Notes under the pieces: model-generated
Databases searched by the model: none
What the model saw: the letters and a program-made list of their open reading frames with translations, nothing else
Told to the model about the DNA's origin: nothing
NCBI GenBank assembly: GCA_021826605.1
Contig: JAKAZF010000255.1
Location: 1 to 5,225, forward strand
DNA: 5,225 bases
Reading direction: 5' to 3'
From: Planctomycetota bacterium
GTDB taxonomy: Bacteria; Planctomycetota; Phycisphaerae; WQYP01
Position numbers and translations under genes: made by a program
In this document: positions 1-5,225 of the stretch, piece by piece
Position numbering within the stretch: the stretch's first letter is position 1
How the letters are laid out: each line of letters opens with the position of its first letter

Positions 1-237
1 GCGAGGTCTTGCGCGCAGTGGGCCGGCTCGCAATGCCATACGGTTGAGCACGCCGCGGCGTTCGCGGTGAAATGGGCCTTGCATTGCGGTTAATCCGCCT
101 CTGCGCAACGCCATCGCAAACAAACATCGGCCGGGTGGCAGCATGCCATCTGTTCAATGCTCTAACAGGCACCGCACCGGGCGGACAAGGCATACCGGCG
201 TGAAGATGCGGAAATCCCATTGAGAACAGCGCCTGGG
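1..237. other. Left-edge region with no recognisable gene
   Basis: I see no convincing gene here. One minus-strand frame is open from an ATG at 220 to the left edge (about 73 codons), but its translation is rich in Arg, Pro and Ala with no recognisable motif, as expected from chance in GC-rich DNA. In the plus strand the three frames close at 45-47 (TGA), 68-70 (TGA) and 91-93 (TAA), so a gene entering from the left on the plus strand could end at any of these. None of the short tails resembles a family I know. The neighbouring toxin gene ends at 238 and is transcribed toward this region; I see no hairpin with a T-run that would terminate it. Confidence 0.3.
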
Positions 238-624
238 CTACCAGACACGGTTAATTCCGTAGTCATCAAAAATGATGTCTTTCCCGAGGATGGTCATCGA
301 CTCGAGTTGCGCCTGAGCAATCAACATGCGGTCGAATGGATCGCGATGGTCGCCGGGAAGTTTGTCTGCGCAGATTGCATGTGCAATGTTGATTGGCAGC
401 GGATCAAACCCCGCTTGCACGAGAACTCCGGAAAAATCGGACAAGAGCGATTCCGGCACCGTCAATTTGCGGGCACGGACTTTGATTGCAATTTCCCACG
501 CGGAAGCGGCGCTGACGAACACCTCGGTTTTGGGCAAACCGATGGCATGGGAAGCCCGTTGCGACAGCGAGGGGTGGTCCATAAGCCACCAAATCAGGGC
601 ATGCGTATCCAGAAGAGCCTTCAA
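238..624 (-). CDS. vapC: PIN-domain toxin, VapC type (type II TA system)
   Basis: Probable ribonuclease toxin of a type II toxin-antitoxin pair. PIN-domain VapC proteins cut RNA with a Mg2+ ion held by clustered acidic residues and are silenced by the partner antitoxin. Counting from the TTG at 624, the protein is 128 residues, usual for this family. It starts with MKALLDTHALIWWL, the typical first strand carrying Asp6. Glu44 lies in SAWEIAIK, Asp95 and Asp98 in HRDPFDRMLIAQA, and Asp116 in LGKDIIFDDYG, so the acidic set looks complete. A GTG at 639 would give 133 residues, but the TTG is preferred: it overlaps the antitoxin stop as TTGA, follows a purine-rich GGGAGCGGGA stretch, and puts the family's usual N-terminus at residue 1. 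Family known from motifs; RNA target cannot be inferred. Function confident, start less so. Confidence 0.9.
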   Translation of the reverse strand: MKALLDTHALIWWLMDHPSLSQRASHAIGLPKTEVFVSAASAWEIAIKVRARKLTVPESLLSDFSGVLVQAGFDPLPINIAHAICADKLPGDHRDPFDRMLIAQAQLESMTILGKDIIFDDYGINRVW

Positions 625-857
625 GATTCCCGCTCCCACAAATCCAGTTCCTTCCGCGACAGCGGATTAAACGCGCCGGGCTTGATTACAATCTGTCCCT
701 TAAAAGCTCCCGGACGGCGCCGGTTGCGATCTTTAATCGCCACCAGTTGCACCACTGGATCGCGTCCGCGTTTGATTGTGATTTCTTCCCCTCGCTCCAC
801 CCGGGCGATAAGCTCCGAGAGATGCGTTTTCGCCTGATGAACCGTGACAAATTCCAC
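621..857 (-). CDS. Phd/YefM-family antitoxin, partner of the VapC-type toxin
   Basis: Antitoxin of 78 residues. In this family the N-terminal half folds as a DNA-binding dimer that represses its own promoter, and the C-terminal tail wraps the toxin. The N-terminal half shows the Phd/YefM signature: VTVHQAKTHLSELIARVERG (residues 4-23), then EEITIKRGRDPVVQLVAI. The tail is basic then hydrophobic and ends WERES, suitable for toxin binding. The start is GTG at 857, with GGGAG seven bases upstream and no ATG in frame before it. The stop TGA (623-621) overlaps the preferred toxin TTG start, giving antitoxin-first order and likely translational coupling. Such antitoxins are often called VapB by partner, but the fold is Phd-like rather than AbrB- or RHH-type, so no symbol is given. 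Confidence 0.88.
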   Translation of the reverse strand: MEFVTVHQAKTHLSELIARVERGEEITIKRGRDPVVQLVAIKDRNRRRPGAFKGQIVIKPGAFNPLSRKELDLWERES

Positions 858-932
858 TGTGACACTCCCAATAATTCGCAGGCACTGAAGCAGCGGGGCA
901 ACCGCATATCCCGGGAAGTTATTGACTAATGT

Positions 933-961
933 AGCTTAGCTAACCACCGGTCTTACGTCAA
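933..961 (-). promoter_or_regulatory. Candidate promoter of the toxin-antitoxin pair
   Basis: Reading the minus strand, a -35-like TTGACG (961-956, five of six consensus bases) is followed after 17 bases by TAAGCT (938-933, only three of six). The start point would fall near 926, leaving a leader of about 70 bases before the GTG at 857. The weak -10 is part of an 11-base palindrome at 932-942 (TAGCT-T-AGCTA), so a repressor bound there would block polymerase, as expected for an autoregulated toxin-antitoxin operon. This rests on consensus matching that assumes a housekeeping sigma factor of the usual type; promoter consensus in this phylum is poorly defined. Confidence 0.35.
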
Positions 962-976
962 AGCACCGGTTTCACG
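945..976. repeat. Direct repeat of a 13-base motif, candidate operator
   Basis: Two copies of CACCGGTYTYACG lie at 945-957 and 964-976, 19 bases apart start to start, matching at 11 of 13 positions. Each contains the 6-base palindrome ACCGGT. One copy lies in the spacer and -35 edge of the candidate toxin-antitoxin promoter and the other just upstream of it, so with the palindrome at 932-942 they form a plausible operator array for the Phd-type antitoxin. A 19-base step is close to two helical turns, which would place both copies on nearly the same DNA face. Inferred from position only. Confidence 0.35.
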
Positions 977-1117
977 GAGCGTTGTGACCATCAGAAATGC
1001 CGCCCGACCAATCGAATTAGAAATGTCACCCTGCGACCACAGCTTTGCGGACGGCAGGCGGAATCAGCGGAGGCGACGCAAAAAGCCTGTTTGGAACCTC
1101 CAACGGGGGTGCCTTGG

Positions 1118-1140
1118 GGCGGCAAAGGGCCGCCTGCGGC
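1118..1140. other. Strong hairpin with two alternative foldings
   Basis: GGCGGC (1118-1123) pairs perfectly with GCCGCC (1129-1134) across a five-base loop. The same GCCGC (1129-1133) can instead pair with GCGGC at 1136-1140 across a two-base loop, and CCTT (1112-1115) can pair with AAGG (1125-1128). The stems exclude one another. No T-run follows on either strand, so it is a poor intrinsic terminator. It could be part of a dispersed palindromic repeat or a leader structure, or chance in GC-rich DNA. Confidence 0.3.
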
Positions 1141-1517
1141 GTCCTGGATTTTCAACATATTCCGGAATACGCTTCGGATCTGCGTCCTTGCATCCATACG
1201 AACCTGATCGGTAACCGAGATTATTGATTCTTCGATTCACACGGTTAAAACATCAACACCCAAACGTGACATATCTACTTCCCGACAACAACCGCGACGG
1301 CACGCGGGTTGCACGATCCCACCGATTTCACTAACATGCAGACGCCCGAGTTACCTCCCGAAAGAGGAACACAGTTTGTATCATGACAGCGCAGTTGTGT
1401 GGTATCCGATTTCTCCAATAATGGTGCGCACGGTGGAGCGCAGCTCAAGTAAAAGCCCGCAACTGAGCCTGATACATTTTAAGCTGCAATACCATTGAAG
1501 TTGATTTTTTCATGAAC

Positions 1518-1523
1518 AGGAAG
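1518..1523 (+). promoter_or_regulatory. Ribosome binding site that decides the SGNH start
   Basis: AGGAAG lies six bases before the ATG at 1530. The in-frame ATG at 1512 has only a weak GAAG at 1497-1500, about 11 bases upstream, with a T-run between. This favours translation from 1530. Confidence 0.55.
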
Positions 1524-1529
1524 TGTTAT

Positions 1530-2930
1530 ATGCGACATGTGCTGTCATTTGGATTGGCTGTGCTTCTTCTTGCCGGTGCAGCACGGGCGGCGACTGCTTC
1601 CACTCAACCGTTTTTTCTAAAAAACGGCGACCGGGTCTGCTTTTACGGCTACAGCATTACAGCCCAGCGCTATTACACCACGGACATTGAAACCTACGTG
1701 CTGACCCGGTTTCCGAATTTGAAAGTTCGTTTTATTAATTCCGGTGTCGGTGGAGACCGTGTTACCGGCGGCTGGGCCGGACCTATTAACTTGCGTCTCA
1801 AGCGGGATGTATTTCCGTTCAAGCCGAATGTTGTCGTGTATCTCCTGGGCATGAATGATCCCGCCTATCGGCCGTTCAACACGAAAATTTTCAATATTTA
1901 CCGGCACGGCTTGAAGCACATTATCCACTCTCTGCAATCACACCTGCCGCATGTGCAGATTGTACTGATCGGGTCAACACCGTGGGATGAATTCACGTGC
2001 AAGCCGAAATTTCTTGCTGACCGTGGAGCAAAAGGCAGTTTTAATGATGTGCTGATTCGCTACGCGCGGTACACCCGGAAACTGGCCGCCCGCGATCATC
2101 TGTTTTTCACCGATTTTAATGCGCCGCTGGTTGCCGTACTCAAGCAAGCTGAGAAAATAAATCCGTCGCTGGCCCGGCAAATTATCCCCGGCAGCATTCA
2201 CCCCATGGCTGCGGGCCACATGGTCATGGCCCAAAGCTTGCTGCGGGCATGGCACGCGCCGTCGCTGGTAACCAGCGTTGCAATCAATGCGTCCAACGGG
2301 TCTGTTATCCGCGCGGAAAACACCGCTGTTTCCGCGGTGACGCAATCGCATGGCGTGCTGGCATGGAAACAAATGGATCAATCCCTTCCCATGCCGGTCA
2401 TGTCACTGCATGACCGATGGCCGCAGTTCGCCCCCAAGGCACTCTGGCCCGCACCACAACCACGCATGAACGACACCAACCCGGTGACCGCGCTGGTTAT
2501 CAAGCTTTCCGGATTTTACCATGCGCTGGATCGTGAACCGCTGCGGGTAACCCATCTGACGGCACGGAACTATCAATTGCGCATAGATGGAAAAAGCATC
2601 GGAACCTTCAGTTCCACACAACTTGCCCATGGAATCAACCTCGCCCGCCTGGCCACACCCATGATGGCCCAGGCATACAAAGTGATGGCTCTGGCCTGGC
2701 AACGAACCGAAACACGGTTCACCGCGTGGCGGGAGGTGCAACTACCCATGGCCAACATTCGTCTGCGATCCAAATTTCTGGTCAACACCAATTCCAGCCC
2801 CGCCGCAAGGAAGGCTGTGCATAACATTCTGCACGCCTTTTCCGGCCTGGAGCATGTGGTAATGAGAGCCGAGCGCCAAACCGCGCAGCCGATTCCGCAT
2901 CATTACCAGCTTGTACCGATCAGCCGTTGA
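1530..2930 (+). CDS. Secreted SGNH/GDSL-hydrolase-like protein with altered catalytic motifs
   Basis: Exported protein of 466 residues from ATG 1530 (472 from ATG 1512). Residues 1-20 form a Sec signal peptide: basic start, Leu/Ala-rich core, AARA cleavage site. The SGNH fold follows, to about residue 245. Family blocks, numbered from 1530: FYGYSIT (38-44; Ser42 kept, GDS reads GYS), NSGVGGDRVTGG (70-81; oxyanion Gly), LGMND (106-110; oxyanion Asn109), and IIPGSIHPMAAGH (218-230; His224 kept, DxxH reads GSIH). The C-terminal half (about 295-405) contains RVTHLTARNYQLRIDG, GTFSSTQLAHGINLA and a WREVQLP end, which I recognise as the accessory half of planctomycete and verrucomicrobial members. 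Relatives are mostly annotated as putative esterases; the substrate is unknown. Loss of the Asp of DxxH leaves at best a Ser-His dyad, so activity is uncertain. The gene is monocistronic here. Confidence 0.85.
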   Translation: MRHVLSFGLAVLLLAGAARAATASTQPFFLKNGDRVCFYGYSITAQRYYTTDIETYVLTRFPNLKVRFINSGVGGDRVTGGWAGPINLRLKRDVFPFKPNVVVYLLGMNDPAYRPFNTKIFNIYRHGLKHIIHSLQSHLPHVQIVLIGSTPWDEFTCKPKFLADRGAKGSFNDVLIRYARYTRKLAARDHLFFTDFNAPLVAVLKQAEKINPSLARQIIPGSIHPMAAGHMVMAQSLLRAWHAPSLVTSVAINASNGSVIRAENTAVSAVTQSHGVLAWKQMDQSLPMPVMSLHDRWPQFAPKALWPAPQPRMNDTNPVTALVIKLSGFYHALDREPLRVTHLTARNYQLRIDGKSIGTFSSTQLAHGINLARLATPMMAQAYKVMALAWQRTETRFTAWREVQLPMANIRLRSKFLVNTNSSPAARKAVHNILHAFSGLEHVVMRAERQTAQPIPHHYQLVPISR

Positions 2931-2961
2931 ACGCTTGCCGCCGCCTGATCCCCCATCGCAT

Positions 2962-2979
2962 TCGGTTTGAAACAACCGA
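2962..2979 (+). other. Small stem-loop after the SGNH stop
   Basis: TCGGTT (2962-2967) pairs with AACCGA (2974-2979) across a six-base loop, 32 bases after the SGNH stop. There is no T-run directly after it. It may stabilise the 3' end of the transcript or be chance. Confidence 0.25.
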
Positions 2980-3028
2980 TCACATTTGATCCGCGGGCGG
3001 TCAGGGTACGTCAATAAATTCCCAATTG

Positions 3029-3054
3029 GCTTGGTGCGGCCCCCACCAAGCTTT
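3029..3054 (+). terminator. Candidate intrinsic terminator of the SGNH gene
   Basis: A perfect eight-base stem, GCTTGGTG (3029-3036) with CACCAAGC (3044-3051), encloses a seven-base CG-rich loop and is followed on the plus strand by TTT. The T-tract is short, so termination may be partial. On the minus strand the stem is followed by CAATTGGG, so it is a less likely terminator for plsY, whose stop lies about 110 bases away. It sits between convergent genes, where a terminator is expected. Confidence 0.5.
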
Positions 3055-3161
3055 ACCAGTCCGGAGGGAGAACGGTCGCCTGCAGAAGCACACCATTGAC
3101 CGCGATATGATACCGCAATAAAGATTCACAGTGCCGATGCACCGCGGCTTTATGCGGCATT

Positions 3162-3842
3162 TTATTTATGTTTTTCGCCCATGCGCGGTTCGGTGCCGTT
3201 GAGCAGTCGCCGGATATTGCTGCGATGTTTGATGATAATCAGCAGTCCAATCAGGCAGCCGGTAATAATCAGCGGCATAAGTTTATTCCAGGGCTGCGGA
3301 TATAAAAATCCGTCAATTGGGCCGATTTCATGACCAATAATGGGAATAAGAATCATGAACGCGACCACTCCCGCCAGCGAGGAAAGGGAAATGATACGAT
3401 AGACAAGAAATACCATAAGAAAAACCAGCGCCGCACCGAGGCCGGCAAGGGTAAACACGGGCCATACTCCCATAACCACGCCAAAAGTTGTGGCCACGCC
3501 TTTCCCGCCCTTGAACCGCAGATAACATGGAAACACATGCCCGCATATTGCCGCGGCGGCGGTAACCAGCGGCAACCACACGGGACCATGCCAATGCCGG
3601 ACAATCAAATCTACCGCAAGCACCGGCGCAAAGCCCTTGAGAAAATCCAATAGAAACGCATACCAGAAATAACGCATTCCAAGCACGCGACCGGCGTTGG
3701 TGGCACCGATATTGCCGCTGCCTTGCGTGCGAATATCCACTCCCCGCATGAATCCCAGCAATAAACCAAATGGAATACCGCCGATCAGATATGCCGCGAT
3801 AACACTTAACAGTGTTGTGTATTGTATCTGTAGACCGCTCAT
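3162..3842 (-). CDS. plsY: Acyl-phosphate:glycerol-3-phosphate acyltransferase PlsY
   Basis: Inner-membrane enzyme that moves an acyl chain from acyl-phosphate (made by PlsX) to position 1 of glycerol-3-phosphate, giving lysophosphatidate, the first step of phospholipid synthesis in most bacteria. The 226-residue protein is slightly longer than the usual 190-215. All three family motifs are visible: GSGNIGATN (41-49), GHVFPCYLRFKGGKGVATT (101-119, with the Gly/Lys-rich phosphate-binding loop), and the C-terminal KHRSNIRRLLNGTEPR (205-220). Membrane segments lie at about 10-30, 59-80, 89-105, 120-147, 152-170 and 188-204. The segment between motifs 2 and 3 has an extra-looking loop (about 171-187, HEIGPIDGFLYPQPWNK), which explains part of the added length. 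A GGGAA lies four bases before the ATG. It starts 28 bases after the GT4 gene and is probably cotranscribed with it. No clear terminator follows. Confidence 0.96.
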   Translation of the reverse strand: MSGLQIQYTTLLSVIAAYLIGGIPFGLLLGFMRGVDIRTQGSGNIGATNAGRVLGMRYFWYAFLLDFLKGFAPVLAVDLIVRHWHGPVWLPLVTAAAAICGHVFPCYLRFKGGKGVATTFGVVMGVWPVFTLAGLGAALVFLMVFLVYRIISLSSLAGVVAFMILIPIIGHEIGPIDGFLYPQPWNKLMPLIITGCLIGLLIIIKHRSNIRRLLNGTEPRMGEKHK

Positions 3843-3870
3843 GGAGTTCCCGTAAAAACACAGATATTTT

Positions 3871-5133
3871 TCAACTGCGCGATTTCACTTTCGCACTGCG
3901 GCATTGCGCATAAAGGGCTTCGAGCTGGTCAAGGTGCGCTGCCGGCAGAAGTGTCTGACCGGCGACGGTGGCCCGCCTGGCAAGATCCGTGCGATCCGCA
4001 AAGGATAATTTCACCGCATCCAGCGCAGCGGCCATAGCCGCGCAATCGCGCGGTGAATCCACAATGGTACCCAGTTTGTGATTTTCGATGTACGTCCAAC
4101 ACCCCAGAAAGCGGGTGCTGATCACCGGCAGGCCATACGCCAGCGCCTCCAATGCCACCAATCCGAAGCTGTCATAAAATGTCGGCAGCAACAGTGCATC
4201 GCCGGCGCTGTAAACAGCGCCGGTAGCGCGGGTCGGTCCGATGAATTTAATCCGATCCGAGATACCAAGCTCCTGGGCCAATGCAATGTAATTTTTTACT
4301 TTGCCCAAGCCCGCCACCACGAGTTTCCATGAGGTTCTGGATTGGGCCACGGAACGGATGGCCCAGGATAAACCCTTGCGGCGAAAATCGTGGCCGACAA
4401 AGACCGCCACGCGATCATCTGGAGCCAGTGCGTACAACTCGCGAAACCACTGGCGGTCTTTATGAATCTGCTGCGCCTGTGGCGGCGGAATCATAATGGG
4501 ATTTTCCAGCAGAGTCATTTTGTTTTCCGCGGTTGAGTAAATGGATCGGAAATCCGCTTCCATTGCGGGGCTGATACACAGAATTTTCCACGGTTGCTGA
4601 TCAGCCGCGGCCTGTGCGCAGCGGCGTTCAAGTGTCAAAAGCGTGCGCTGCTTGCCGGAGAATTGCAGCATCAGCCGTTTGAAGTTCGCGGACTGCGGAC
4701 TTTCCCGGGAAGATACGGACTGTTGCTGAATGCGCGCATAAACGCCGGCATGAGGATGGTATAAATCTCCCGGCCACGCCAAGGTCATGGAATGCGCAAT
4801 ATCCGGCTTGAACGCCCGGCACCAGTTTTTCGCGGCAATGCCAAACTGCCGGAATCCAATTCCCGTGCTTAGTTTGATCGCCGGCAGACGATGCACATGC
4901 ACGCCATCCGGAGCGGCCACTTCCGGAGATTTTCCGGCATTGGCCGAGCGCTGCACATCATGCGATGCGCCGTGATGGGCGGCCTGATATTTGTGCCGCA
5001 TACGCGCGCTGTCATGGCAGACGGCATGAACGTCATGTCCGCGCCGGGCCAAATGCTCGGCAAGCCAGAATGTATAATTCTCCGCCCCGCCGCGGGATGG
5101 ATCAAAGTGCTCGATGATCAGCGCGATTTTCAT
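3871..5133 (-). CDS. GT4-family glycosyltransferase, LPS-core type
   Basis: A GT-B fold glycosyltransferase of 420 residues, normal for family GT4, which transfers sugar from a nucleotide donor with retained stereochemistry. The N-terminal domain opens with MKIALIIEHFDPSRGGAENY, containing the Gly-rich acceptor-side loop (14-17). The C-terminal domain has VGHDFRRKGL (246-255), with the basic pair that binds donor phosphates, then LVVAGLGK, IKFIGP (295-300) and the donor-binding motif DSFGLVALEALAYGLPVIS. That motif reads D321-x7-E329 rather than E-x7-E, a substitution also common in WaaG-like members. Residues about 42-77 form a hydrophilic His/Ser/Ala-rich insertion. No signal peptide or membrane segment; cytoplasmic or membrane-associated. 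AAGGA lies six bases before the ATG, which overlaps the upstream GT9 stop as ATGA. Its neighbour suggests LPS core assembly; donor and acceptor sugars cannot be read from sequence. Confidence 0.9.
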   Translation of the reverse strand: MKIALIIEHFDPSRGGAENYTFWLAEHLARRGHDVHAVCHDSARMRHKYQAAHHGASHDVQRSANAGKSPEVAAPDGVHVHRLPAIKLSTGIGFRQFGIAAKNWCRAFKPDIAHSMTLAWPGDLYHPHAGVYARIQQQSVSSRESPQSANFKRLMLQFSGKQRTLLTLERRCAQAAADQQPWKILCISPAMEADFRSIYSTAENKMTLLENPIMIPPPQAQQIHKDRQWFRELYALAPDDRVAVFVGHDFRRKGLSWAIRSVAQSRTSWKLVVAGLGKVKNYIALAQELGISDRIKFIGPTRATGAVYSAGDALLLPTFYDSFGLVALEALAYGLPVISTRFLGCWTYIENHKLGTIVDSPRDCAAMAAALDAVKLSFADRTDLARRATVAGQTLLPAAHLDQLEALYAQCRSAKVKSRS

Positions 5134-5225
5134 GGAGCATCCTTACGCCACTGCTGATCCACGGCGTGCAGAACCATCTCTGTGGTAATACCGGTCATGC
5201 AGCGATGATCAATGGGGCAGTATTT
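5130..5225 (-). CDS. GT9-family heptosyltransferase-like protein, C-terminal end only
   Basis: The last 31 codons and TGA stop (5132-5130) of a gene that begins beyond the right edge. The visible tail contains CPIDHRCMTGITTEMVLHAV (residues 3-22 of the fragment), which matches the Cys-Pro...His-x-CM ending typical of family GT9 ADP-heptose:LPS heptosyltransferases (WaaF/WaaC/WaaQ relatives), enzymes that build the inner core of lipopolysaccharide. After this comes a short basic end, WRKDAP. The stop overlaps the GT4 ATG by four bases (ATGA), so the two are translationally coupled. Which heptosyltransferase it is cannot be decided from the tail; family assignment is good but rests on one motif. 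Confidence 0.72.
   Translation of the reverse strand, partial: KYCPIDHRCMTGITTEMVLHAVDQQWRKDAP

Larger units (their letters stand above)
858..1529. other. Long intergenic region between the TA pair and the SGNH gene
   Basis: About 670 bases separate the divergently transcribed antitoxin and SGNH genes. The left part (858-976) holds the candidate toxin-antitoxin promoter and repeats. The middle (about 1040-1215) is GC-rich, has short open frames on both strands without recognisable motifs, and can form hairpins. The right part (about 1215-1510) is less GC-rich, with stops in all frames. It presumably holds the promoter of the SGNH gene, but I could not find a -35/-10 pair I would defend. An 8-base palindrome GTGCGCAC occurs at 1424-1431. 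No tRNA or other RNA gene was recognised. Confidence 0.5.

Noticed and set aside
220..837. Long plus-strand open frame of 205 codons
   Set aside because: It lies antisense to the antitoxin and toxin genes, which have clear family motifs; its own translation has none.
1304..1325. tRNA-like T-arm resemblance (GGGTTGCACGATCCC)
   Set aside because: The stem has only three pairs, the loop lacks the TTCGA-type core, and no acceptor or anticodon stem is found upstream.
1424..1431. Palindrome GTGCGCAC upstream of the SGNH gene
   Set aside because: An eight-base palindrome is expected by chance at this length, and no promoter or second copy supports an operator.
1974..2381. Minus-strand open frame of 135 codons inside the SGNH gene
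   Set aside because: It is the antisense shadow of a well-supported gene and has no recognisable motif; the other minus-strand frames at 1617-1937 and 2403-3014 were dropped for the same reason.
3112..3161. Possible terminator just after plsY on the minus strand
   Set aside because: Only four- to five-base stems with long loops (GCCG/CGGC, CCGC/GCGG) form, and the T-run after them is interrupted.
3328..3861. Minus-strand open frame of 177 codons overlapping plsY
   Set aside because: It is in another frame of plsY, Arg/Gly/Cys-rich and without motifs, while the plsY frame carries all three family motifs.

Overview
The window looks like chromosomal DNA from a Gram-negative, LPS-making bacterium, most likely a member of the Planctomycetota or a relative. 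Two things suggest this. The secreted SGNH-hydrolase-like protein has the two-part layout I associate with planctomycete and verrucomicrobial proteins (a hydrolase domain followed by a conserved C-terminal half). At the right edge there are two glycosyltransferases of lipopolysaccharide-core type. The assignment rests on protein resemblance read by eye; there is no rRNA or other marker gene here.

Layout from left to right. Positions 1-237 hold no recognisable gene. Positions 238-857 (minus strand) hold a type II toxin-antitoxin pair: a Phd/YefM-type antitoxin followed by a PIN-domain VapC-type toxin. The two are joined by a TTGA stop/start overlap, and a candidate promoter with repeated motifs lies upstream. 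Positions 858-1529 are a long non-coding gap; its middle (about 1040-1215) can form strong hairpins and could be a dispersed repeat or gene relic. Positions 1530-2930 (plus strand) encode an exported SGNH/GDSL-hydrolase-like protein. A candidate terminator at 3029-3054 follows it. Positions 3162-5225 (minus strand) hold a tight cluster transcribed leftward from beyond the window edge: the last 31 codons of a GT9 heptosyltransferase-like gene, a GT4 glycosyltransferase (4-nt ATGA overlap with it), and plsY, the membrane glycerol-3-phosphate acyltransferase (28-nt gap). This cluster links LPS core assembly with the first acylation step of phospholipid synthesis, so it reads as an envelope-biogenesis operon.

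The most notable observation is that the SGNH-like protein is full length and keeps Ser, Gly, Asn and His of the family blocks, but its GDS motif reads GYS and its DxxH motif reads GSIH. Each change is one base from the canonical codon. The protein may therefore be a pseudoenzyme or a Ser-His dyad enzyme. I found no CRISPR array, insertion sequence, tRNA, rRNA or clear new multi-gene defence system.
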